A stretch of DNA of 64,000 bases from Sporanaerobium hydrogeniformans (GTDB taxonomy: Bacteria; Bacillota; Clostridia; Lachnospirales; Cellulosilyticaceae). Below are positions 43,489 to 52,500 of this stretch, piece after piece (positions within the stretch are counted from its first letter, which is position 1; every line of letters begins with the position of its first letter). Under the pieces are notes generated by a model, which saw only the letters and a program-made list of their open reading frames with translations, did no database searches and was not told the origin of the DNA. The position numbers and the translations under genes are program-made. The stretch is from the NCBI RefSeq assembly GCF_002735925.1, contig NZ_PEDL01000011.1, forward strand, positions 1 through 64,000, given 5' to 3'.

Positions 43489-44599
43489 TTAATCCCGCTT
43501 ATTTATCCAACCTAAATAAGCATTCATAAAACGATCAATATCCCCATCCATTACAGCACCTGTATTCCCCGTTTCTTCTAAAGTACGATGGTCTTTTACT
43601 AAGTTATAAGGATGAAAAACATATGATCTTATTTGACTACCCCACGCAATATCTTTTTTCTCTCCACGAATACCATCTAAAGTCTCTTGGCGTTCTTCTA
43701 GCTGTTTTTCATAGAGTTTAGCACGTAGCATTTGCATAGCTTTTTCTCTATTTTGGATTTGAGAGCGTTCATTTTGACATTGAACGATAATGCCTGTAGG
43801 TATATGAGTAATACGTACAGCCGAGTCGGTTGTATTAACGTGTTGTCCCCCTGCTCCTGTGGAACGATACGTATCAATCTTTAAATCTTCTGTTCGTATC
43901 TCTAACTCTATCTCATCTGTAATTTGAGGCATCACGTCACATGAAGCAAATGAGGTATGTCGCCTTCCTGAAGAATCAAATGGTGAGATACGTACTAAAC
44001 GGTGGATGCCCTTTTCTGATTTTAAGTAGCCATACGCATTTTCACCTGTTATTTGAAGTGTAACTGACTTCACACCTGCTTCTTCACCATCCAGGTAATC
44101 TAAAACATCTACCTTGTAGCCTCTTTTTTCTGCCCATCTTGTATACATACGAAGTAACATGCTTACCCAGTCACAGGCTTCTGTACCACCTGCTCCAGGA
44201 TGGAGTTCTAAGATTGCATTGTTTTTGTCATACTGTCCATCTAATAACGTGGCCACTCGCATAATATTATAGGCTTCCTCAAAGGCTTTAGCACTTACCT
44301 TGGCTTCTTGTGCTAACTCTAAGTCTTCTTCTTCATTACTCATTTCAATCAGTACGAGGATATCTTCATAGTCTATGCATAATCTATCGTACTTTTCTAC
44401 TAAATCCTTATAGTTCTTTAATTCTTGAAGTACTTTTTGTGCTTTCTCTATATCCTCCCAAAACGCATTGTTCATAGAAAGATGTTCTAAGTCTTCTATT
44501 TTTTCTCTTAAACGATCGATGTCAAAGAGAGTTCCCCATTTCTATTAATTTTGCTTTATAGGGTTCAATCGTCGTTTGTAATTGTTCTAACTCTAGCAT
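43489..44599 (-). CDS. prfB: Peptide chain release factor 2, with programmed +1 frameshift
   Basis: RF2 ends translation at UGA and UAA. The 0-frame begins at the ATG at 44599 (AAGGAG 8 nt upstream) and encodes [14 protein letters not shown].. for 25 codons to CTT TGA at 44522-44527. A +1 shift at CTTTGAC continues [21 protein letters not shown].. to the stop at 43489, giving about 369 residues. A GGGG in ATGGGG acts as the internal Shine-Dalgarno stimulator. SPF (anticodon tripeptide, in [11 protein letters not shown]) and GGQ (in TGAGGQHVN) confirm RF2. A caller that ignores the shift would start wrongly at 44475. Confidence 0.95.
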
Positions 44600-44622
44600 T
44601 TTTATCACTCCTTTATACTCCT

Positions 44623-44652
44623 ATCATATATGCAAATACCCTATCTATTCAA
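44623..44652 (-). promoter_or_regulatory. Promoter of the prfB operon
   Basis: On the minus strand TTGAAT (44647-44652) and TATGAT (44623-44628) are 18 nt apart, just upstream of prfB. Confidence 0.55.
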
Positions 44653-44707
44653 CTCTTTTTTAAAGAAAATGTGATAGAACTATCTTATTATCTTTCAAGT
44701 ATATAAC

Positions 44708-44750
44708 AAAAAACCATAGAAATGTTGTATATAACATCCTATGGTTTTTT
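44708..44750 (-). terminator. Terminator after initiator tRNA
   Basis: AACCATAG.ATGTT / CAACAT..CTATGGTT stem with TTTTTT on the minus strand, right after the tRNA. Confidence 0.82.
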
Positions 44751-44752
44751 AA

Positions 44753-44826
<74 letters not shown>

Positions 44827-44842
44827 CTATTATTCTATTTTT

Positions 44843-44870
44843 AGTATAACAACTCTTATGTTGCTGTCAA
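44843..44870 (-). promoter_or_regulatory. Promoter of tRNA-fMet
   Basis: On the minus strand TTGACA (44865-44870) and TATACT (44843-44848) are 16 nt apart, just behind the stop codon of divIC. Confidence 0.75.
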
Positions 44871-44872
44871 GG

Positions 44873-45151
44873 CTATTGCTTTTCTTTAAAAATAATATCT
44901 TCTTTACGTACCATACCAAGTTGTTCTCTTGCTACCTTTTCAATATATTCAGGTGTATCAATTTCTGTGACTTCTTTTTGCAATTCACTCAGTTTTTCTT
45001 GCTCTTCTTGCAGAATCTTTTTATCCTCTTCTACTTGCCTTTCTACACGCTTAATAAGGTTATTTACTTGATAACCTTTTACCCCTAAGCTTGTCACAAT
45101 CAATGTACTTAGTATGACTACTATATAAAATAAGCGATTATTCTTTTTCAT
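44873..45151 (-). CDS. divIC: DivIC/FtsB-like septum formation initiator
   Basis: A 92-residue bitopic membrane protein. A short basic N-terminus is followed by one helix (about 8-24), then an external coiled coil (VNNLIKRVERQVEEDKKILQEEQEKLSEL..) and the family tail EYIEKVAREQLGMVRKEDIIF. DivIC works with FtsL and DivIB in the divisome. Gene order yabP-yabQ-divIC is the same as in Bacillus subtilis, which supports the call. It starts about 90 nt after yabQ. Confidence 0.9.
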   Translation of the reverse strand: MKKNNRLFYIVVILSTLIVTSLGVKGYQVNNLIKRVERQVEEDKKILQEEQEKLSELQKEVTEIDTPEYIEKVAREQLGMVRKEDIIFKEKQ

Positions 45152-45239
45152 TTGTATCCCTACTTCAACCTCATACAGGTAATTATATACCTTTTAATAC
45201 TATATTACCTAATCCTTAATAGGTTGTAAATCCTTTTTT

Positions 45240-45794
45240 TCATCTCTCTAAAAGTTTCTTTTCTACTTTTGCCTTTCTCATTTGCTTTCTTACTTTTTTA
45301 TCTGTCTTAATATCTGCCTTTTTATGATACCACTGACGTTTTAACTTCCTTACTTTACGTCTTTGGTAATTATGTATGTTTTCTACCTTTTTATTCACAT
45401 AGCCTACAGGTCCTTTTAACCATCTTATAAAAGCTTGAACAGGAATAAGAAGGAGTCTTATCATTTCGGTCATAAGCTTCTTCATATAATCAATAACCGC
45501 CGTAGCAATTTTCATAAAAATAATACTAAAGGTAGAAAAGTAGAATATACCTCCAAGGAGCATCCCAATAAATGCAAACGGCCTTATAGCAGCATAATTA
45601 GTAATATATAACAGATAAAAACTAATGAAGGCACATCCTACCCAATAAATAGCATCCTCCATTTGAACAAGAAAATTAGGATGCTTGATCAACTTTCTAA
45701 ATATCCTTACAAGATCAAACAAGGTACCCATTAAGATGCCTATTTCTATACATGTTATGAACAAAAGAGTCTGGCTACTTACAATTGGATTCAT
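45240..45794 (-). CDS. yabQ: YabQ, spore cortex protein
   Basis: A 184-residue membrane protein with about four hydrophobic helices in the first 100 residues (TLLFITCIEIGILMGTLFDLVRIFRK is the family start) and a very basic cytoplasmic C-terminal tail (RRKVRKLKRQWYHKK.., RKQMRKAKVEKK). YabQ is made in the mother cell, goes to the outer forespore membrane and is required for spore cortex in Bacillus. It follows yabP by 15 nt. Its presence marks the organism as a spore former. Confidence 0.9.
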   Translation of the reverse strand: MNPIVSSQTLLFITCIEIGILMGTLFDLVRIFRKLIKHPNFLVQMEDAIYWVGCAFISFYLLYITNYAAIRPFAFIGMLLGGIFYFSTFSIIFMKIATAVIDYMKKLMTEMIRLLLIPVQAFIRWLKGPVGYVNKKVENIHNYQRRKVRKLKRQWYHKKADIKTDKKVRKQMRKAKVEKKLLER

Positions 45795-45809
45795 TTTATC
45801 CTCACCAAC

Positions 45810-46091
45810 TTATTTAAAAAGTTTTGACATAATTGAGCTTTTTTTCTTGTTACTCGTTTGGGTTTCATGATAAATAAGTTCTGCAATAAGTCCTTCAATA
45901 ATCATTTCACCATCATCTATGTTCATTTTTATAATGTGTAAATCTTCACCTTTTATTTCAATGTAGCCTTCAATCGTTTCTAACTCCACTGCCTCCTCAT
46001 CAAAAGAAAAGACATCTGTAACTCCTGTAAGAGTTAATTTGTGTCGATCTGTTAACGTTACTACGTGCTTTCTAGATATTTTTTCATCCAT
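45810..46091 (-). CDS. yabP: YabP, sporulation protein
   Basis: A 93-residue YabP-family protein with the signature LTDRHKLTLTGVTDVFSFDEE followed by TIEGYIEIKGEDLHI and IEGLIAELIYHE. It is expressed with yabQ during sporulation in Bacillus, under sigma-E. I looked for a sigma-E promoter in 46092-46155; a CATATAAAT with a TAATAAA 13 nt before it is only a weak match, so the developmental promoter is not proven. A short AT-rich hairpin (AAATAGTT / AACTATTT) also lies there. Confidence 0.92.
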   Translation of the reverse strand: MDEKISRKHVVTLTDRHKLTLTGVTDVFSFDEEAVELETIEGYIEIKGEDLHIIKMNIDDGEMIIEGLIAELIYHETQTSNKKKSSIMSKLFK

Positions 46092-46155
46092 CTAACTCAC
46101 CCTCTTTATACAAATAGTTTTCTATAACTATTTATATGAGAGGATTGAAGATTTA

Positions 46156-46395
46156 TTACAGAATACGGTACAAGTCATTTGTTTCTTCTTTTTTCACATG
46201 TTCTTTAATACCTAGTACCTCGTATTTCATAGTCTGACTGCCAAATCGAATTTCTAGTACATCTCCTACTTTTACCTCTGAACTTGGTTTAGCAGTTTTC
46301 CCATTAATCATGACACGTTCACTCTCACAAGCTTCCTGGGCAATTGTACGTCTCTTAATAATACGTGACAGCTTTAAATATTTATCAATACGCAT
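46156..46395 (-). CDS. rqcP: RqcP (YabO/Hsp15-like) S4-domain protein
   Basis: A 79-residue S4 RNA-binding protein: MRIDKYLKLSRIIKRRTIAQ is the typical beginning, then ACESERVMINGKTAKPSSEV and VGDVLEIRFG. Homologues (YabO in Bacillus, now RqcP) bind obstructed 50S subunits and help RqcH add alanine tails to stalled chains. The gene sits between hup and yabP, at the expected point of the mazG-yabO-yabP-yabQ-divIC order. The hup terminator lies just upstream, so it needs its own promoter in 46396-46433. Confidence 0.94.
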   Translation of the reverse strand: MRIDKYLKLSRIIKRRTIAQEACESERVMINGKTAKPSSEVKVGDVLEIRFGSQTMKYEVLGIKEHVKKEETNDLYRIL

Positions 46396-46433
46396 TTCAT
46401 TACTCCTTTCTAGTCTATCTTATTTGTAAAAAA

Positions 46434-46465
46434 CAAAAAAAATCTACACCAGATGTGTAGATTTT
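46434..46465 (-). terminator. Terminator of hup
   Basis: On the minus strand AAATCTACA / TGTAGATTT is followed by eight T, between hup and rqcP. Confidence 0.85.
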
Positions 46466-46480
46466 AAATATCTTTATTGA

Positions 46481-46759
46481 TTATTCACCTTTAACAACAT
46501 CTTTTAAAGCTTTACCTGCTTTAAATTTAGGTGCTTTGCCACCTGGAATTGACATTTCTTCGTTTGTTTTTGGATTTCTACCTACACGTGCTTTACGTTC
46601 TGTAACTTCAAATGTTCCAAAGCCCACTAGTTGAATTTTGCCACCTGCTTGAAGCTCTTCCATAACTACATCTTCAAATGCTTTAAGAGCTTTTTCAGCA
46701 TCTTTTTTGCTAATTTCAGCTTTTGCAGCCATAGCTGCTACTAATTCAGACTTATTCAT
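46481..46759 (-). CDS. hup: HU-type DNA-binding protein
   Basis: A 92-residue HU protein: MNKSELVAAMAAKAEISKKDAEKAL, then QLVGFGTFEVTERKARVGRNPKTNEEMSIPGGKAPKFKAGKAL, the DNA-embracing arm with the intercalating Pro (RNP). It compacts the nucleoid. AGGAGG precedes the ATG at 46759; an upstream ATG at 46786 has none. It has its own terminator, so despite its location between mazG and rqcP it is probably transcribed alone at high level. Confidence 0.96.
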   Translation of the reverse strand: MNKSELVAAMAAKAEISKKDAEKALKAFEDVVMEELQAGGKIQLVGFGTFEVTERKARVGRNPKTNEEMSIPGGKAPKFKAGKALKDVVKGE

Positions 46760-46818
46760 TATTTTTCCTCCTCTATACATATACAAACATGATATATGTA
46801 TTGAAAACTAGCGTAAGG

Positions 46819-47604
46819 TTACTCTAACTTTTTACAATCATCCCATAACCTGTCCATCTCTTCAAAAGAGATGTCTTTAAGCTCTTTACCTTGTGAAAAC
46901 GCTGTGTTTTCAATATATCTAAATCTATTTATAAACTTTTCCAGTGACTTTGTCAAGGCAAATTCAGGATTTAAATCAAAAAAGGTAGATAAATTAACAA
47001 CAGAAAATAGCAAATCTCCTAATTCTTCTTCTACTTTGGTGTTATTACCAAGTCGCATAGCTTCTCTTACCTCTTCAAGTTCTTCCATTATCTTGTCTAT
47101 CACACCTTCTGCATCCTCCCAAAAGAAACCTACCTTAGCAGCTTTTTTCTGTACCTTCTGGGCTTTTATAAGTGCTGGTAGAGCTTTGGCAACACGCTCC
47201 ATAGACTCAGTTACAGATTTTTCGTTCTTCTCTATCTTTTTAAGTGCTTCCCAGGTTACTAATACCTTATCAGGTGTATCTGCCCCTGGGACATCTTGAA
47301 ATACATGAGGATGTCTATAAACTAATTTAGAGGCTAATTCATGAATAACCTCTTCCATAGTAAAACTTCCCTCTTCCTTTGCAATTTGGCTATGGAGTAG
47401 TACTTGTAAGAATACATCTCCTAATTCCTCTTTCATATTAGGAATATCTTGCTTTTTAATAGCCTCCATTAGCTCATAGCTTTCTTCCATTAAATGGGGA
47501 AGTAAAGAAATATGCGTCTGAGCACGATCCCATGGACATCCATTTTCTCCTCTTAATCTTTCTACAATGTCTACTAACTGTTTATATGTATATTTATCCT
47601 CCAT
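46819..47604 (-). CDS. mazG: MazG nucleotide pyrophosphohydrolase
   Basis: A 261-residue protein with two MazG helical domains. The N-terminal one has LRGENGCPWDRAQTHISLLPHLMEESYELMEAI and EELGDVFLQVLLHSQIA, with the metal-binding ExxE..ExxD pattern. The second has EELEEVREAM and EEELGDLLFSVVNLS. MazG hydrolyses NTPs to NMP and PPi and can lower alarmone level. It lacks the N-terminal tetrapyrrole-methylase domain of Bacillus YabN (MazG fused), so it is the E. coli length. It follows spoVT by 90 nt. Confidence 0.95.
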   Translation of the reverse strand: MEDKYTYKQLVDIVERLRGENGCPWDRAQTHISLLPHLMEESYELMEAIKKQDIPNMKEELGDVFLQVLLHSQIAKEEGSFTMEEVIHELASKLVYRHPHVFQDVPGADTPDKVLVTWEALKKIEKNEKSVTESMERVAKALPALIKAQKVQKKAAKVGFFWEDAEGVIDKIMEELEEVREAMRLGNNTKVEEELGDLLFSVVNLSTFFDLNPEFALTKSLEKFINRFRYIENTAFSQGKELKDISFEEMDRLWDDCKKLE

Positions 47605-47650
47605 TACCGATCATCCTTTCTCTTAATATGAGTGTACCCTATGAGAACGA

Positions 47651-47683
47651 AAAAAGCCAATAACTTTTGAGAGCTAATGGCTT
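47651..47683 (-). terminator. Terminator of spoVT
   Basis: On the minus strand AAGCCA..TGGCTT with partial inner pairing, followed by TTTTTT. It separates spoVT from mazG. Confidence 0.68.
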
Positions 47684-47694
47684 CTTACTCCTTT

Positions 47695-48246
47695 TTATTG
47701 TTCCATTTGTTTACCAATAAAACCAGATGCAGATTGAGCAAGTTTTTCTTCTACTTCACCCATAGCATTTCCTTTATTAGCTGATAAGAAAATAACTGCT
47801 CCTATAGCATCTCCCTCACATATAATGGGTGAAATAACTTCGGAGTAATAACTATCCGTACTTCCTTCTGATAAAATAGGTGTAAACTTATTGTCACCTT
47901 TAGTTGCTTTAAACAAAGTCCTACTCTCTATAATTTTTTCAAGATTACTACTAATTCCTTTATCAAGAAATTCTTTTTTAGAACCACCAGCCACCGCAAT
48001 AACCTGGTCTTTATCTGAAATACAGGTAATATGACCAGTGGCTTGCGCTAAGGCATCTGCATATTCTTTAACGAAGGAACTTAATTCTCCCACGGGTGAA
48101 TATTTCTTGAGAATAACTTGTCCCTCATTGTCTGTAAATATCTCTAAAGGATCCCCTTCTCTGATGCGTAAAGTTCTGCGTATTTCTTTAGGAATAACTA
48201 CTCGACCTAAATCATCTATTCGTCTAACGATGCCTGTTGCTTTCAA
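47695..48246 (-). CDS. spoVT: SpoVT, forespore transcription regulator
   Basis: A 183-residue regulator: an AbrB-type swapped-hairpin DNA-binding domain (KATGIVRRIDDLGRVVIPKE, RRTLRIREGDPLEIFTD; residues 2-45) followed by a GAF-like domain (about 60-175). It adjusts sigma-G gene expression in the forespore. The TTG at 48246 is chosen: AAGGAGG lies 9 nt before it and the protein then begins MKATGIVRR as in homologues; an in-frame TTG at 48255 would touch the ribosome site. A perfect sigma-G-type promoter lies at 48303-48332. Confidence 0.96.
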   Translation of the reverse strand: MKATGIVRRIDDLGRVVIPKEIRRTLRIREGDPLEIFTDNEGQVILKKYSPVGELSSFVKEYADALAQATGHITCISDKDQVIAVAGGSKKEFLDKGISSNLEKIIESRTLFKATKGDNKFTPILSEGSTDSYYSEVISPIICEGDAIGAVIFLSANKGNAMGEVEEKLAQSASGFIGKQMEQ

Positions 48247-48302
48247 ACAAAACAACCTCCTTAATGTCTAAATGATATATAGCATTAACTATAATTTACA
48301 AT

Positions 48303-48332
48303 TATTATGCTACATAATTTCTGATTATATGC
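48303..48332 (-). promoter_or_regulatory. Sigma-G promoter of spoVT
   Basis: On the minus strand GCATA (48328-48332) and CATAATA (48303-48309) are exactly 18 nt apart. This fits the sigma-G consensus gMATR, 18 nt, cATnMTA at every position. Confidence 0.72.
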
Positions 48333-48399
48333 ACTTATTTTTTTACGAATTATCTTTTCAAGCTAATTATTGCCAATAAGTTTTTGTTTCATTCACCAC

Positions 48400-48430
48400 A
48401 AAAAAAGACACTCTATCTTACGATAGAGTG
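48400..48430 (-). terminator. Terminator of the parvulin lipoprotein gene
   Basis: Perfect stem CACTCTATC / GATAGAGTG with a 4-nt loop, then TTTTTTT on the minus strand after one intervening base pair or so. Confidence 0.88.
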
Positions 48431-48443
48431 CCCTACTTATTAC

Positions 48444-49502
48444 TTATTTATTCGTTGCTGGTGTAGACTCTGGGGTTGCTGGAGTTCCTTCTGGTGGTGT
48501 TGTTTGTGCAGATTCTTTTCTATTAATTCGAATAGCCTCGTATGCTTCAGTCTTTTCTACTTTCATACTTTCACTTAACTCTGTTAACTCAGTTTGAGCA
48601 AAACGAGCTTTAACATTCGCTTCTGCATCCTTTTTAATCGTTTCAGCATCCCCTGTGGAACGTGCTTCTACCTTCATAATATGATAACCATAGCTTGTTT
48701 CTACAAGTTTAGGATAAACTTCTCCTACTTTTCCTGTTACAAAAGCAACTTCTTCAAATTGAGGTACCATTTTCCCCTTTCCAAAGGTATATTCTCCCCC
48801 TTTATCTTTAGACCCCCCATCTTCTGAATAAGTTTTAGCAAGTTCTGCCATATCTTCCCCTGCTAGTGCCTTTGCAAGAACCTCTTCAGCTAAAGCCTTT
48901 GCTTTTGCCAGTTCTGCCTCAGGAAGCATATTTCCTTGATCGTCTTGTGTTTTAATTAATACATGTTTAGCTGTAGCCGTTTCATATTGTTCTTTTATAA
49001 GATTGACTTCGTCTTCTACTTCTTTTTCATTTGGTACATAGCTCTCACTTATTTTTTCTGTTACCTTATCTATAAGAACACCATAGTTAAGAAAAGTTTC
49101 TACATCTCTTTGTTTTAAACTAAGTTCTTTTACTAAATCTGTTCGTGTCGTCATAATTTCTTTAGCATTAGATTTAATAGTGTCTTTTTCCTCTGCTGAC
49201 AACTCGACTCCAAGCTCCTTTGCCTTTTCCTTTGCCGCTATAGATACCTTAATGGAATCTAATGCTCTATCCTTAGCTACATCTTCCGTCTTCTTGCCTT
49301 CTAAATCCATGTCCCAAATATTAGGTGTTAAACTTTCAAAACGTTGTTGAATTGTCCATAGATAAAGTCTATACACAGGTTCAGTAACTTTTTCATTATT
49401 TACAGTTAAAACAGCTTTTTCACTACCTCCACACCCTACTAGAAGACTCATTGATAGAATGCTCATTAACATTGTAGCAACTATTTTCTTCACTTTTTTC
49501 AC
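48444..49502 (-). CDS. prsA: PrsA-like parvulin peptidyl-prolyl isomerase lipoprotein
   Basis: A 352-residue lipoprotein: signal peptide with lipobox LVGC (Cys24), a SurA-like N-terminal helical chaperone region (about 30-170), and a parvulin domain (about 190-290) recognised from TAKHVLIKTQD, LAKTYSEDGGSKDKGGEYTFGKGKMVPQFEEVAF and SYGYHIMKVEA. The last 25 residues are Thr/Pro-rich and probably span the wall. It folds secreted proteins outside the membrane. The gene lies 70 nt after mfd, an insertion relative to the Bacillus order, and has its own terminator. Confidence 0.9.
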   Translation of the reverse strand: MKKVKKIVATMLMSILSMSLLVGCGGSEKAVLTVNNEKVTEPVYRLYLWTIQQRFESLTPNIWDMDLEGKKTEDVAKDRALDSIKVSIAAKEKAKELGVELSAEEKDTIKSNAKEIMTTRTDLVKELSLKQRDVETFLNYGVLIDKVTEKISESYVPNEKEVEDEVNLIKEQYETATAKHVLIKTQDDQGNMLPEAELAKAKALAEEVLAKALAGEDMAELAKTYSEDGGSKDKGGEYTFGKGKMVPQFEEVAFVTGKVGEVYPKLVETSYGYHIMKVEARSTGDAETIKKDAEANVKARFAQTELTELSESMKVEKTEAYEAIRINRKESAQTTPPEGTPATPESTPATNK

Positions 49503-49572
49503 TTCGATCTCTCCTTATAGTTCGTCTTATCGCATCTTGCCAAGTTATTGCTATTATTATAGCTTAAAAAAA

Positions 49573-52500
49573 CTAACTCTTCAATTTTTTGAGCTCTTGT
49601 AATATATTCTTAATATAAACGAGGAGATCTTTACGATTTTCGCCTGTTAAATCCCATTTCAAGCTAGGTTCCTTGCCTCCTACAAATTTAAGTTTTCTTG
49701 GATAAAGTTGCATTACTTCTAATAATTTATCAGGATTAAGCTTTGCATCTGGTTTAAATTTAAAGCATACTTCCTGTTGTATTTCTGAAACTGCTACAAT
49801 GTATAATTCATGTGCTAAAGCTTTAATAAGTGCTATATCTAATAAGTTTTGAACATTACAGGGAAGGTTACCATACCTGTCCTCTATTTCCTCTTGAATA
49901 TCGTAGTAATCCTTATCATTTTGAATAGAAGCTATTTTTTTATAAATATCTAATTTCTGTACCTCATCGAAAATATAGTCACTAGGAATATAGGCATCTA
50001 TTTTAATCTCTATTGTGGTCTCAAATTCTTCTTCTATCACTTCTCCTTGCTCTTCACTTACTACTTGAGCTAACATTTTACAGTATAAATCATAACCAAT
50101 TGCTTCCATATGACCATGCTGTTGGGCTCCTAAAAGGTTACCAGCTCCTCTAATCTCCAAATCACGCATGGCAATTTTAAAGCCTGCTCCTAGCTCTGTA
50201 AATTGTTTAATAGCTTGTAAGCGTTTTTCTGCAATTTCTTTGAGCACTTTGTTTTTTTCATACATCAAATAGGCATATCCCATTTTATCTGAACGTCCTA
50301 CCCTTCCTCTTAGTTGATAAAGTTGACTAAGTCCCATCTTGTCTGCATGGTTAATAATAATGGTATTCACATTAGAAATATCTAAACCCGTTTCAATAAT
50401 GGTTGTACAGACCAAGATGTCTATCTCCTTTTCAATAAAATTCAGCATAATTTTCTCTAACTCACGTTCACTCATCTGCCCATGTGCAAAGGCTATCTTC
50501 GCATGAGGGATCAGTTCACGGATGCGCTCAGTCTTTTCTTCTATATTTTTGACTTGATTATGCAAAAAATATACCTGCCCCCCTCTAGAAAGCTCCCTAT
50601 TAATAGCATCTTTTATAAAATCCTCACTGTATTCTATGACATAGGTCTGTATAGGTTTGCGCTGCATAGGTGCTTCCTCTAACACACTCATATCTCTAAC
50701 ACCTATGAGACTCATATGAAGTGTCCTAGGAATAGGTGTAGCAGTTAAAGTCATCACATCTACTTGATGTCTCATTTGCTTTAGCTTTTCTTTATGTGTT
50801 ACTCCAAAACGTTGTTCTTCATCAATAATAACTAAACCTAAATCCTTAAACTTCACATCTGCTGATAACAGCCTATGTGTCCCTATTACAATATCTACTA
50901 ATCCTTTATTTAAGCCTTCTAAAGTCTCCTTCATTTGCTTAGGTGTTCTAAAACGAGATAATAAACCTACATTAACCGGGTATCCCTCCATACGCTCTAA
51001 AAAACGATTATAGTGCTGCTGTGCCAAAATAGTAGTAGGTACGAGATAAGCTACTTGTTTATTATTTTGCACAGCCTTAAAAGCTGCACGTATAGCCACC
51101 TCTGTTTTACCATAGCCTACATCCCCACAAATGAGTCGATCCATAATCTTCGTACTTTCCATATCTGTTTTAACTTCTTCTACTGCTTGAAGCTGGTCAT
51201 CTGTCTCTTCATAGGGGAACATTTCTTCAAATTCTTTTTGCCAAAGAGTATCTTTATCATAAACAAATCCCCGTAAATGTTGTCTCGTACTATAAAGCTT
51301 AATAAGATCTTTAGCAATATCTTGAATGGCTTTTTTCACTTTTGCTTTAGATTTTTTCCAATCTGAGCTACCTATTTTATTTAGTTTGGGTACTTTCCCC
51401 TCTGCCCCTATATATTTCTGAATTCTATCCATCTGATTAATATTAACGTAAAGTGTACTGTTATCTGCATATTCAATTTTTAAATTATCTCTACTAATAC
51501 CTTCTATTACGATTTGCTCTACCCCTTTAAATATTCCTATTCCATGCAGTTCATCTACTACATAATCACCAGGGTTTAGCTCCAAAAAGCTTTGGATTTT
51601 AGCTCCTTGATATTTTTTACGAGGTTTCTTGTTTTTCTCTTTGCCAAACAAATCTTTATCTGCCACAATGTGAAGACCTATCTCTTCATAAAAGAATCCT
51701 TTTCCTAAAGCTCCTTTTGCAATGAGTATTTGTCCTTCTAGAGGTGCTTCTTGTAAGCTTTCACTGTAAGCTGTAAATACCCCTCTGTCTTCTAGCTCTT
51801 CCCCTAACTTTTGAGCCTTTGTCTTACTTCCTGATAGAATAATTATTCTTTGTCTTTTTCTTTTCCACTCTTTTATATCCTTCTCTAATAAATCAAGACT
51901 TTTATAAAAAGTATTATTCTCATAGACCTTAAGACTCATCTTTTTACTTATTTTAACCCCTGAAATTTCCCTATCTAAATTCATAAGAAGTAGATTTGGA
52001 AAGTGAGCTAGTTTCTCGGCAATATCTTCATAGGTAAACATGAGTTCAATTTGTTTGGGAAGAATATGCCCATACTGCAAACGATCTTTCATGCTCTCCT
52101 CATATTCTTTTAAGATACGATTTGCCCTTTCCTCACTTTTAAGTGGTTCATCAAGGTAAAGAATAGTTTGAGGTTTTATATAATCAAGCAAAGATACTGT
52201 AGCTAGTTCCGTATAAGGGACATAAAGTTCTAAACCTTTGGGACTTATATCATTTTCTATCTGCTCAATACTCTCCTTTACATGTGCTTCTAAAGTTATC
52301 GCACTTTCCCTATGTCCTTCTTCTCTTAGACGTTTAGTTACAAGCTTCATTTCCTCTCGAATAGAAGGAATAGCTTTTCGCAAAAGAGTTAGTGGAAATA
52401 TAATTTCTTGATTAGGTACTATTTTAAGAGAGTCTATCTTATGAATGGAGCGCTGTGTTTGCACGTTAAAAGCCCTTATAGAATCTAGTTCATCATCCCA

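Noticed and set aside
46092-46155. Sigma-E promoter for yabPQ
   Set aside because: The best candidate (TAATAAA, 13 nt, CATATAAA) misses two bases in each element, too weak to annotate.
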